DNA of 18,647 nt from an uncultured Chromatiaceae bacterium (GTDB taxonomy: Bacteria > Pseudomonadota > Gammaproteobacteria > Enterobacterales > Alteromonadaceae), in NCBI GenBank assembly GCA_946482325.1, contig CAMLRA010000075.1, forward strand, positions 1 through 18,647. The letters are read 5' to 3'. Positions 8,570-14,924 of this stretch are shown piece after piece. A program made the translations under genes and the position numbers. Under the pieces are notes generated by a model. That model searched no databases. It had not been told where the DNA came from and worked only from the letters and a program-made list of their open reading frames with translations. Position 1 is the first letter of the stretch. Each line of letters starts with the position of its first letter.

Positions 8570-9598
8570 TCAGCGCGCATAAATCTGATCAAAAATACCG
8601 TCTTCGGCAAAGTGCTGTTGCTGCACCAAATCCCAGCCACCAAAATCAGCGATGGTTTTTAATTCCAGCTGTGGCAGCGCCGCGACGCCCGGCACCGGCT
8701 GCAAAGGCCGGAAATAATGCTCAGCCGCTAACTTTTGCGCCTCTGGTGTGTATAAAAACTCTAAATAAGCCTGCGCCAGTGCTGTGGTGCCTTTGCGCTC
8801 AGTGTTTTTCTTCACCACCGCCACCGGCGGCTCGGCCAGCACTGAAATCGACGGCACGACGATTTCAAACTGGTCCGCACCTAATTCTTTGACTGCCAGA
8901 TAAGCTTCGTTTTCCCAGCTTAATAACACATCACCAATACCGCGGCGGGCAAAAGTGCCGGTCGAGGCGCGGGCACCGCTGTCGAGCACCGGCACGTTGC
9001 GATACAGTTTTTGCACAAAGGCTTTGGCACCAGCGTCGCTGCCGCTCTGTTTCAGGCCATAAGCCCAGGCCGCCAGATAGTTCCAACGTGCGCCGCCGGA
9101 GGTTTTTGGATTGGGCGTGATCACGTCGATGTTGTCACGGACCAAATCGTTCCAGTCGCGGATATTCAGCGGATTGCCTTTACGAACCAAAAACACAATG
9201 GTCGAACTGTAAGGCGAGCTGTTATGCGGTAATTGCTGCTGCCAGTTCGGGTCAATCAGCTTGCCGACGCGTGCCAGCGGGTCAATATCCGCGGCTAAGG
9301 CTAAAGTGACGACATCAGCGCGCAGACCGTCCAGCACAGCGCGTGACTGACTACCAGAGCCACCATGCGACTGTTCTACAATCAGCTTCTGACCGGTTTT
9401 CTCCAGCCAGACTTTGGCAAAGTGCTGATTAATATCACGATAAAACTCGCGGGTTGGGTCATAAGATACGTTCAGCAGCCGTACTTCTTTCACTGCAGCC
9501 TGCGCTGCCCCTGTGAGCGTCACGCCAGCGACGATACCAAGCCATAAGGCGCTGCTAAGCACAAATCGGATGAATAATTGCAACGGCTTACTCCACAT
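8570..9598 (-). CDS. sbp: Sulfate/thiosulfate-binding periplasmic protein Sbp
   Basis: A 342-residue periplasmic sulfate-binding protein with a Sec signal peptide ending near GAAQA. The mature part opens with [20 protein letters not shown], a strong Sbp/CysP signature. Other family segments are '[20 protein letters not shown]', '[13 protein letters not shown]' and '[23 protein letters not shown]'. It captures sulfate or thiosulfate and passes it to CysT-CysW downstream. The ATG at 9598 has no good ribosome binding site. A TTG at 9583, five codons later, has TGGAG 7 bases ahead and also gives a complete signal peptide, so the real protein may be 337 residues. The 149-base upstream gap carries a LysR-type palindrome (9723-9737) and a hairpin (9611-9629). 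Both fit CysB-type control by sulfur supply, but this is inferred. Confidence 0.95.
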   Translation of the reverse strand: MWSKPLQLFIRFVLSSALWLGIVAGVTLTGAAQAAVKEVRLLNVSYDPTREFYRDINQHFAKVWLEKTGQKLIVEQSHGGSGSQSRAVLDGLRADVVTLALAADIDPLARVGKLIDPNWQQQLPHNSSPYSSTIVFLVRKGNPLNIRDWNDLVRDNIDVITPNPKTSGGARWNYLAAWAYGLKQSGSDAGAKAFVQKLYRNVPVLDSGARASTGTFARRGIGDVLLSWENEAYLAVKELGADQFEIVVPSISVLAEPPVAVVKKNTERKGTTALAQAYLEFLYTPEAQKLAAEHYFRPLQPVPGVAALPQLELKTIADFGGWDLVQQQHFAEDGIFDQIYAR

Positions 9599-9610
9599 TC
9601 AATTCTGATG

Positions 9611-9629
9611 GCCAAACGGCCAGTTTGGC
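9611..9629. promoter_or_regulatory. Inverted repeat in the sbp leader
   Basis: GCCAAAC-GGCCA-GTTTGGC is a 7-bp perfect inverted repeat with a 5-base loop, 12 bases ahead of the ATG of sbp. In the transcript it would fold close to the ribosome binding site; in DNA it could be an operator half. A separate 10-bp perfect palindrome CAGACGTCTG lies at 9644-9653. Function is unknown. Confidence 0.35.
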
Positions 9630-9722
9630 GAGTTCCAGATATACAGACGTCTGAACATCTCTTGATGGGAGTAAGACTAAAACAATTCGGTCAAGATAAA
9701 AAGAATCAAAAAGTGCGGAGCT

Positions 9723-9737
9723 ATAACCAAAAGTTAT
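9723..9737. promoter_or_regulatory. LysR-type palindrome upstream of sbp, candidate CysB site
   Basis: ATAAC-CAAAA-GTTAT is a perfect 5+5 inverted repeat with a 5-base centre. It contains the T-N11-A spacing of LysR-family boxes and lies 125 bases ahead of the sbp start. CysB, the LysR-type activator of sulfur assimilation, is the obvious candidate binder because the operon is sulfate uptake. The match to the CysB consensus was not computed. Confidence 0.45.
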
Positions 9738-9747
9738 GCTCGCAGCG

Positions 9748-11238
9748 TTAGCGTTGTAGCCGGTACTGCCAACAGGTCCAGCCGGACAACAGCAGACTGC
9801 AAATGCCCCAACACAGGCCCAGTTGCGGCAGTAAAGCCAGGCCGCTGGGTGACAAGCGCAGTAGTTGTAGCAATAGCAACAAGCATGTCGCCAGCACAAA
9901 ACCGCTGGTCAGCGCCCGCAGCAGCGCAAGCAGCCACCAGCTGCGTTTGCGGCCATAGGATTCTGCCGCCCCGCACAGCATCAACACGGCCAATAGGCCG
10001 CCAAACGCCAATAAAGCGCGCAGCACAGGCCCGGCATACAAGCTTTGATGCGCGGCGTAGCCGAGATTTCGCAGTGACCAGGGCGTGCTTTGCCAGTAAT
10101 CGGCCTGTGGCAGCACCTGTAATTGTGTATTCAGTGATTGTTGTCGCAGTTGATAAGGCGCGGTTTGTGGCCAGTTGGGCTGTTCAGTTAACAACCATTT
10201 GCCGCTGGTTAGATCCAGCTGCACTTTGGCGACGGGCCAGCCCGGTGTTTGCAGCAAGCCCGAAAGTTCTGATGGGGTGGATGTCATAGCTGTTTCTTTG
10301 TCGGCAACTGAAGGCTGCGGCAGCGATTGTGGAAACAAGGCCTGATAATAAACCGCACTGTGTTGTTTGATGAGATCCGGTGCCCAGTTGCCATATTGCG
10401 TCAACAGCGCCGAGCCAAAATACCAGCAAAGCCACGGCAGGCTTAGTAGCGCCCCGACCAAGTGCCAGCGTAACGGGCTGCGGCCGAGGACATGGCTGAA
10501 TCGCTGCGTAGTGCCGGCTTGCCGCGAGCGCTGCCAGAATAAATAAATACCCGATGCCGCCAGCGCCAGCAGCGCAATCGATAACCCAATCAACAGCGGC
10601 TGCGCCGCACGTTTCAACAATCCCGCCAGCTGATAATGCAGCGAAAAAAACAATTCACCAACGCTATGCCGGCTATTGCCAGGTGTCAGTTCCAGCGGTT
10701 CACCGAGGGCGGTGAGACCCGTCTGCGCAGGATCTGTAGGAAGTTGTAACCAATGGCGAGTTAAAGTCCAGCTGCCGGGTTGTTGCAGATGCAGCGTCAG
10801 ATAAGGTTTGCGCGCTGAGGAGAATTCCACATAAAGCTGGGCGGCAGCAGGCGCTTGCTGTTGTTGCCATTGCAGCGCCAGTTGTAACTGCTGCGCGGTT
10901 GGCATGTCGACGGCGCGGGCCTGTGCCAGCGCCGGCGTCAAAGCCAAATCCAGTTCAGCGCGGTACAACGATAAAGTACCGCTCCAGCTCACGATAACCG
11001 CCAGCGGCAGCAACACGGCGCCCGCCAGCGCATGCAGCGTTTTTTGCCGTTTCGCCAGTTGCAGCAGACCAAACGCCATTAAAATCAGCAGCACCAGCTG
11101 TGTCAGCTGCGTCCATAACAGCGCATCGACAATCCCCAGCGCAGGCGTCAGCCAAGACAACAACAAAGTTGCCAGTTCAGTGCAAAGCCAATATCCCAGC
11201 GCACCGCCGAGGCTTAACCAGAGAATGTTGCTGAACAA
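9748..11238 (-). CDS. PepSY-associated TM helix domain membrane protein
   Basis: A 496-residue inner-membrane protein. Residues 1-64 hold two hydrophobic helices (GGALGYWLCTELATLLLSWL and a segment ending LILMAFGLLQLAKRQ) that resemble the small DUF3649-type proteins usually encoded separately. From about residue 65 it follows the PepSY-associated TM pattern: TLHALAGAVLLPLAVIVSWS, a periplasmic part, a helix pair near 205-235, RWHLVGALLSLPWLCWYFGS, a second periplasmic part, HQSLYAG, and three to four C-terminal helices. Such proteins commonly accompany TonB-dependent siderophore receptors and may reduce or process ferric complexes, but no receptor is seen here. The start is TTG at 11238, supported by AAGGAAG about 5 bases upstream; the next in-frame ATG would remove the first helices. 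It is upstream of sbp on the same strand but separated by 149 bases containing regulatory signals. Confidence 0.82.
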   Translation of the reverse strand: MFSNILWLSLGGALGYWLCTELATLLLSWLTPALGIVDALLWTQLTQLVLLILMAFGLLQLAKRQKTLHALAGAVLLPLAVIVSWSGTLSLYRAELDLALTPALAQARAVDMPTAQQLQLALQWQQQQAPAAAQLYVEFSSARKPYLTLHLQQPGSWTLTRHWLQLPTDPAQTGLTALGEPLELTPGNSRHSVGELFFSLHYQLAGLLKRAAQPLLIGLSIALLALAASGIYLFWQRSRQAGTTQRFSHVLGRSPLRWHLVGALLSLPWLCWYFGSALLTQYGNWAPDLIKQHSAVYYQALFPQSLPQPSVADKETAMTSTPSELSGLLQTPGWPVAKVQLDLTSGKWLLTEQPNWPQTAPYQLRQQSLNTQLQVLPQADYWQSTPWSLRNLGYAAHQSLYAGPVLRALLAFGGLLAVLMLCGAAESYGRKRSWWLLALLRALTSGFVLATCLLLLLQLLRLSPSGLALLPQLGLCWGICSLLLSGWTCWQYRLQR

Positions 11239-11351
11239 TGGGCTTCCTTTTGAATTGTTACGGGCAGTTTGAGGTCAGGTGGTTTAGCTTGGCGGTTTAG
11301 GTGAAATCCCGTATAACAAGCGCATACTTTTCGACGCGGATTGTCGCATCA

Positions 11352-11762
11352 ATGCAGATGACTGAACAACATCACCCTGAGTTTGGCGACATTGCCAAAC
11401 AAAAAATCGCTGAATTTAATGCCTTACACTGGGACGCCAGCCTGCGCCAGCCGCTCGGCCTCGCTATGCATGCTGACGACGGCACTCTGCTCGGCGCCTT
11501 AGCCGGCCGCACTTTTGGCAACTGGTTTTATCTGGAATCGTTCTGGCTGGCACCCGAATTACGCGGCAAAGGCCAGGGTTCAGCACTATTACAACGTGCC
11601 GAACAAATCGCCCGCGACCGGGGCTGCCGTTATGTCGTGCTGGATACGTTAGATTTTCAGGCCCGGCCTTTTTACGAAAAACACGGCTATCAACTGCAAT
11701 GGACTCAGCAAGACTACCCGTTCGCCAGTGGCGCTAAGTATTTTATGAGCAAGGTGCTTTAG
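11352..11762 (+). CDS. GNAT-family N-acetyltransferase
   Basis: 136 residues from the ATG at 11352 (MQMTEQHHPEFGDIAKQK). The frame is open back to a GTG at 11301, but the extra 17 residues do not look like the family and lack a convincing ribosome binding site. An ATG two codons further (11358) is also possible. It shows the GNAT core: strand 4 'GNWFYLESFWLAPELRGKGQ', in which RGKGQG is the acetyl-CoA pyrophosphate-binding R-x-x-G-x-G/A loop, helix 'ALLQRAEQIARDRGC', and the terminal strands 'YVVLDTLDFQARPFYEKHGY'. It transfers an acetyl group from acetyl-CoA to an amine. The substrate is unknown. It is divergent from the PepSY gene. Confidence 0.88.
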   Translation: MQMTEQHHPEFGDIAKQKIAEFNALHWDASLRQPLGLAMHADDGTLLGALAGRTFGNWFYLESFWLAPELRGKGQGSALLQRAEQIARDRGCRYVVLDTLDFQARPFYEKHGYQLQWTQQDYPFASGAKYFMSKVL

Positions 11763-11779
11763 TGCAGCGTTCTAAGTAG

Positions 11780-11901
11780 TTGGTACTTCGCGGCAAACCC
11801 ACCACCGCCACCACCATGTTCGCCCGTTCGCTCACTCCGCGGCTGCCGATGTCGGGTTTGTTGAGGTTCGGGATGGCGGACTTCGGCGAATTTTGGTACT
11901 T
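11780..11901. repeat. Repeat-like intergenic block bounded by 9-bp direct repeats
   Basis: TTGGTACTT occurs at 11780-11788 and again at 11893-11901, 113 bases apart. Between them is a GC-rich segment with triplet-like CCACCGCCACCACC. On the minus strand the block is open (residues such as KPDIGSRGVSERANMVVAVV) but lacks a start with a ribosome binding site. The layout suggests one unit of a dispersed or tandem 113-bp element rather than a gene. I recall similar blocks between genes in related bacteria but cannot verify that here. Confidence 0.4.
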
Positions 11902-11919
11902 GGTTTTATCTCTGGCAGG

Positions 11920-12156
11920 CTATTTTTTTTCGACCGTTCTGACAGCAAAGAATATCAATACAAAAGCGAAGACAACATATTTCAGCATATGCGTAAAGTA
12001 CACGACGCTTCCATATTCGTACTTTGTTGTTCCGGAGCTGACTATGTAACCTTGAAGGTATTTATCCACAATAATTTTGATAATAACCAGCGCTAAAACC
12101 AAAAACAGAACCCTCACCGGCCAAACAAAGTTTTTGGGGACTTTAATCTCTATCAT
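11920..12156 (-). CDS. Small two-helix membrane protein of unknown function
   Basis: 78 residues with two clear hydrophobic helices: WPVRVLFLVLALVIIKIIV (about 12-30) and a second at about 57-72 (VVFAFVLIFFAV). A polar loop, VDKYLQGYIVSSGTTKYEYG, joins them, and a basic tail RTVEKK follows. The ATG at 12156 follows AGGAAG with about 6 bases of spacing, which supports real translation. No family is recognised. The gene is richer in A+T, Ile, Lys and Tyr than its neighbours and lies alone between repeat-like sequences, which suggests recent acquisition. It could be an orphan small membrane protein, an accessory subunit, or a toxin-like or immunity-like protein, but nothing in the sequence decides this. 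Confidence 0.6.
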   Translation of the reverse strand: MIEIKVPKNFVWPVRVLFLVLALVIIKIIVDKYLQGYIVSSGTTKYEYGSVVYFTHMLKYVVFAFVLIFFAVRTVEKK

Positions 12157-12352
12157 TCGATTCTTCCTTGACCTCTTGCTGTGTGGTGGTTAACTGGGAT
12201 AGACCTAGGACACTCTTCCGATTTTATAACCGCTCAAACGTTAACATCTCCGCAACCGAAGAAAAAGCTTGTTAGTGCAATCAAGGGTTTTCCAGAGCCA
12301 AGTTTTGTTGGAGCTTTGAATGTGCGTTTGGGGCGAATTGCAGAAATAGATC

Positions 12353-12423
12353 TGCGGGTAGGGGTAGGCCTTGTGCCTACACGGATTTAACGGATTGCGG
12401 GTAGGGACAAGCCCTACCCCTAC
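12353..12423. repeat. REP-like pair of inverted hairpin units
   Basis: Unit 1 core: GTAGGC-CTTGT-GCCTAC at 12364-12380. Unit 2, in opposite orientation, core GTAGGG-ACAAG-CCCTAC at 12401-12417; its complement reads GTAGGG-CTTGT-CCCTAC. The two cores differ only by a C-G versus G-C swap at the sixth stem pair, so both stems stay perfect and the loop CTTGT is kept. Each unit is preceded by the direct repeat TGCGGGTAGGG (12353-12363 and 12396-12406). This is the arrangement of bacterial interspersed palindromic (REP/BIME-type) elements. Confidence 0.65.
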
Positions 12424-12473
12424 AGACGTTCAAATGCCTGTTTCTGTCACAAAACGACGATTCAAAAGAACTT

Positions 12474-12587
12474 GCAAAACGGCCGGATGATTACAAAAGC
12501 AGACCGTCAGCCGCAGGGATAGCGGCTGACGAGCCTACAGGGACGTATTCACGGCGTGTCTGCTGTGTAAGCGGCCGTGCCGTTTGC
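12474..12587. repeat. Nested inverted repeat, probable dispersed palindromic element
   Basis: Three concentric sets of arms are visible. The inner pair is GTCAGCCGC/GCGGCTGAC (12506-12514 with 12522-12530; 9 bp, 7-base loop). The middle pair is AGCAGAC/GTCTGCT (12498-12504 with 12558-12564). The outer imperfect pair is GCAAAACGGCCG (12474-12485) with CGGCCGTGCCGTTTGC (12572-12587). The right half includes GGGACGTATTCACGGCGT (12540-12557), a string I associate with dispersed intergenic repeats in marine gammaproteobacteria, though I could not check this. Confidence 0.6.
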
Positions 12588-12650
12588 TGCGAATTCGAGT
12601 CGAATGTTCATATATTCAACCACCAACTTCTGGCACAAATCCCCCACCAC

Positions 12651-13217
12651 TCAAGGCTCAATCCGAATTTGCTTAATCACTACCTGCTGTTTTGGGCTGT
12701 GAAAAGCAATAGGTTTTGCGCCCGGATTGTCGATCCATTTTTCGTCGACTGGCAGCGCGGCAAAGGCATCCAGTACTTTGTCGCCGTCGCTGAGCTGGCC
12801 GAAATTGGTGTATTTACCGTCTAAATGCGCGCGGCGTTCTAAGCAGATAAAAAACTCAGTGCTGCCGCTGTTCGGGTCTTCGTCGCGGGCCATGCCGAGG
12901 CTGCCGCGGATGTGGGGTAATTTGTCAGAGAACTCGGCCGGAACGCGGTATTTCTGATGATCCGGATGATTGTCATCATTGATGCCGGCTTGCGCGACAT
13001 GGCCTTTGACCACGCGATAAAATGATTTGCCGTTGTACCAGCCGGATTTAGCCAGTTCAATAAAACGCGCGGTGGTTTTTGGCGCCGCTTGTTGGTGCAA
13101 ATCAAACTTCATAGTGCCAATCGTGGTTTCAATCACGGCAGTTGGCGCCGCCTGTGCTACACCAGCGCCAACACCAGCCAAACCGAATAACAACACCGCA
13201 CTTTTTAACAGCTTCAT
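12651..13217 (-). CDS. ppiA: Periplasmic peptidylprolyl isomerase, cyclophilin type
   Basis: 188 residues with a Sec signal peptide ending AQA (residue about 23) and a cyclophilin domain from 25 on. It catalyses cis-trans isomerisation of X-Pro bonds during folding of exported proteins. Active-site features are visible: FYRVV with Arg68 (the catalytic Arg of 'FHRV'), Gln76 in AQAG, the loop GSLGMARDEDPNSGSTEFFI (105-124), and HLDGKYTNFGQL. This is the short bacterial cyclophilin type, as in E. coli PpiA. The ATG at 13217 has AAGGA upstream. It starts 17 bases after the stop of the FG-GAP gene on the same strand, so the two are probably co-transcribed. The gene symbol is by family resemblance. 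Confidence 0.92.
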   Translation of the reverse strand: MKLLKSAVLLFGLAGVGAGVAQAAPTAVIETTIGTMKFDLHQQAAPKTTARFIELAKSGWYNGKSFYRVVKGHVAQAGINDDNHPDHQKYRVPAEFSDKLPHIRGSLGMARDEDPNSGSTEFFICLERRAHLDGKYTNFGQLSDGDKVLDAFAALPVDEKWIDNPGAKPIAFHSPKQQVVIKQIRIEP

Positions 13218-13234
13218 CCGCTTTTCCTTGTGGT

Positions 13235-14722
13235 TTATTGCAATAAAATGGTGAGTTGATTGGTCTGGCCTTTGGCTTCCTGCGCGCCAAACGGCAAGAC
13301 TAAATCCTCTTTGCCATCATCGTTTAAGTCATTGACCAGTAAGTTAATGGCGCGTTTTGGCAGCTTAATATTCTGCCGCGTACTTTTATCGGAAAACAGC
13401 TTAGCGCCAACCGGGGCATAACTGCGCAGCGTATCGTCATCTTCGGCTTTCACTAAGGTCGCTTTGCCATCAGCGCCTTTTAATACTGCGGTCACCGGCA
13501 GATTAAACTGGCCGCTGCCAAGCGAAATACCAACATCGACTTCCTGACGATGCACCGGCTTAGTGCCAAAACTGCCATCGGCCTGCTGTTTGTAAAACAA
13601 CCAGTCGACCGACGCCGAACCGGTTAACAGCGCCGATACGATTTTACTGATGCCGATATCCGCCGCCGGCGTGTAAAAATCTAAGCGGCCGTCGGCGTCT
13701 AAATCAGCAAACTGCACGTCAAACTGCACACCTGTGGTGTTGATTTGCTGATCCGCTTTGACCGGAAACACCAGCTTGCCGTTGTCGTTGCGGCCATAGT
13801 GAATGCGGTAGCTGTATTTCTGCTCCATCACATCAACATAATGCTGCTGTTGCACTACTAAATCGGTGACTTTATCGCCATTTAAGTCGAGTAACCGTTC
13901 CAGCCGCGTGATGGTCAGGCCTTCATAGCTACGGCCATCACCACCGCGTTGCTGCGCCTGCACGTCCGGCGTCAGGCCAACGCCCAGTGGCACCACTGTG
14001 GCCGTGGTGGCAAAGCTGCCATCCGCCTGCTGCGGATAAACCCACAAGTTGTCGTCGACGTTAAACACAATGTCGGTGCGGCCATCCAGCGTGTAATCGA
14101 CCTGACGCGGCGTTTTCAGGAAAAAATCCGGGTCTTTCTGGAAAATCTGCATCTGTGCAGCGATTGGCAGGGCATAAGTGCGAAAGCTGCCGTCTTTTTG
14201 CTGCATCAGCACCTGCAGGGCGCGAAAATCCGGCACCAGAAAGTCAGTCAGGCCGTTTTGGTCCAAATCAGCGGCGAATTCAAGTTCCAGCATGCGTTTG
14301 GCGTCCGTCACTGGATAAGCCGAAGGCGCGCTGGCTAATTGCCGCCATTTTTTTGTGTCGGTTTGATAATGCCACAAAGCGTCCTGCCCCATCGCCACCA
14401 GCTGACTGCCAGTTTGACCAGCTAAAGTTGCAGCCTGGAAAAACTGTACTTGTACCGGTAAGGCGATTTGTTCGGTGCTGTTATTGGCGTAGTCGACCCG
14501 GCTGAGCCAGCGGAATTCATGATTGTGACCAGACACCAGCAGCACCGGCTGACCGGGCATCCGCAGCACACTGCCATTGGCCGGATGTTCCAGTTTGATG
14601 GTGGTGGCTTTGAGTTGCAGCGCTTGGACCGGCGTCAACACCAGCGCGCTGGCCAGCATAGCCGTCAGCAGTTTGCCTGATGGGATGTTATGGAGAGAAA
14701 AAGAGCGCAGCGCCGGTGCCAT
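13235..14722 (-). CDS. Exported FG-GAP/VCBS-repeat protein
   Basis: 495 residues from the ATG at 14722, chosen because GAGGA lies 8 bases ahead of it. The frame extends to a TTG at 14752, with another ATG at 14737, both lacking a good site. A signal peptide ends near LTPVQA. The mature protein carries at least five calcium-loop motifs of the FG-GAP/VCBS type: DLDQNGLTD (152-160), DYTLDGRTD (209-217), DLNGDKVTD (279-287), DLDADGRLD (340-348) and DLNDDGKED (465-473). Blades repeat the phrase Q-x-D/K-D-G-S-F, as in beta-propeller surface proteins. It is probably periplasmic or surface-exposed. The partner and ligand are unknown. It is followed by the periplasmic cyclophilin gene and is divergent from the ylqF-like GTPase gene. 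Confidence 0.85.
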   Translation of the reverse strand: MAPALRSFSLHNIPSGKLLTAMLASALVLTPVQALQLKATTIKLEHPANGSVLRMPGQPVLLVSGHNHEFRWLSRVDYANNSTEQIALPVQVQFFQAATLAGQTGSQLVAMGQDALWHYQTDTKKWRQLASAPSAYPVTDAKRMLELEFAADLDQNGLTDFLVPDFRALQVLMQQKDGSFRTYALPIAAQMQIFQKDPDFFLKTPRQVDYTLDGRTDIVFNVDDNLWVYPQQADGSFATTATVVPLGVGLTPDVQAQQRGGDGRSYEGLTITRLERLLDLNGDKVTDLVVQQQHYVDVMEQKYSYRIHYGRNDNGKLVFPVKADQQINTTGVQFDVQFADLDADGRLDFYTPAADIGISKIVSALLTGSASVDWLFYKQQADGSFGTKPVHRQEVDVGISLGSGQFNLPVTAVLKGADGKATLVKAEDDDTLRSYAPVGAKLFSDKSTRQNIKLPKRAINLLVNDLNDDGKEDLVLPFGAQEAKGQTNQLTILLQ

Positions 14723-14924
14723 CCTGTGGTTCCTCATCTTAGACCAATACAAAAGTACACAGCAGCATACGCTGCATCACAGTTCAAAGACCAACAAATG
14801 TGTAACAAATTCAGTCGCTAAAGCATTTTTTTCGATGGATATTGGCTGCTACCCTGCGAAAGATTTCCGCTCCAGGCCGGTTCGGGCTAAAATAACCGGC
14901 TTTGTTGTGTGTTGGAGATGTGTG

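Larger units (their letters stand above)
12157..12650. other. Gene-free stretch with structured repeats
   Basis: About 490 bases without a convincing gene. An open + frame runs from a GTG at 12181 to 12390 (69 codons), but it has no ribosome binding site and ends inside the repeat (…RVGVGLVPTRI), so it is probably noise. The recognisable contents are the hairpin pair at 12353-12423 and the nested inverted repeat at 12474-12587. The rest (12181-12340 and 12588-12650) shows nothing I can name. Confidence 0.6.

Noticed and set aside
11780..12049. An 89-codon + strand open frame across the repeat block and the AT-rich gene.
   Set aside because: It begins in the repeat with no ribosome binding site and overlaps the better supported small membrane-protein gene on the other strand.
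12181..12390. A 69-codon + strand open frame starting with GTG.
   Set aside because: It has no ribosome binding site and no recognisable domain, and its end is formed by the hairpin repeat.
14876..14900. GCCGGTT-N11-AACCGGC inverted repeat ahead of ylqF, considered as an operator or leader hairpin.
   Set aside because: It is a real 7-bp repeat, but nothing links it to a regulator and the long loop makes a chance occurrence plausible.
14577..14924. Upstream extension of the YlqF open frame to base 14577.
   Set aside because: The extension overlaps the oppositely oriented FG-GAP gene and its start, and the residues are not family-like. The ATG at 14925 has a good ribosome binding site and the conserved N-terminus.
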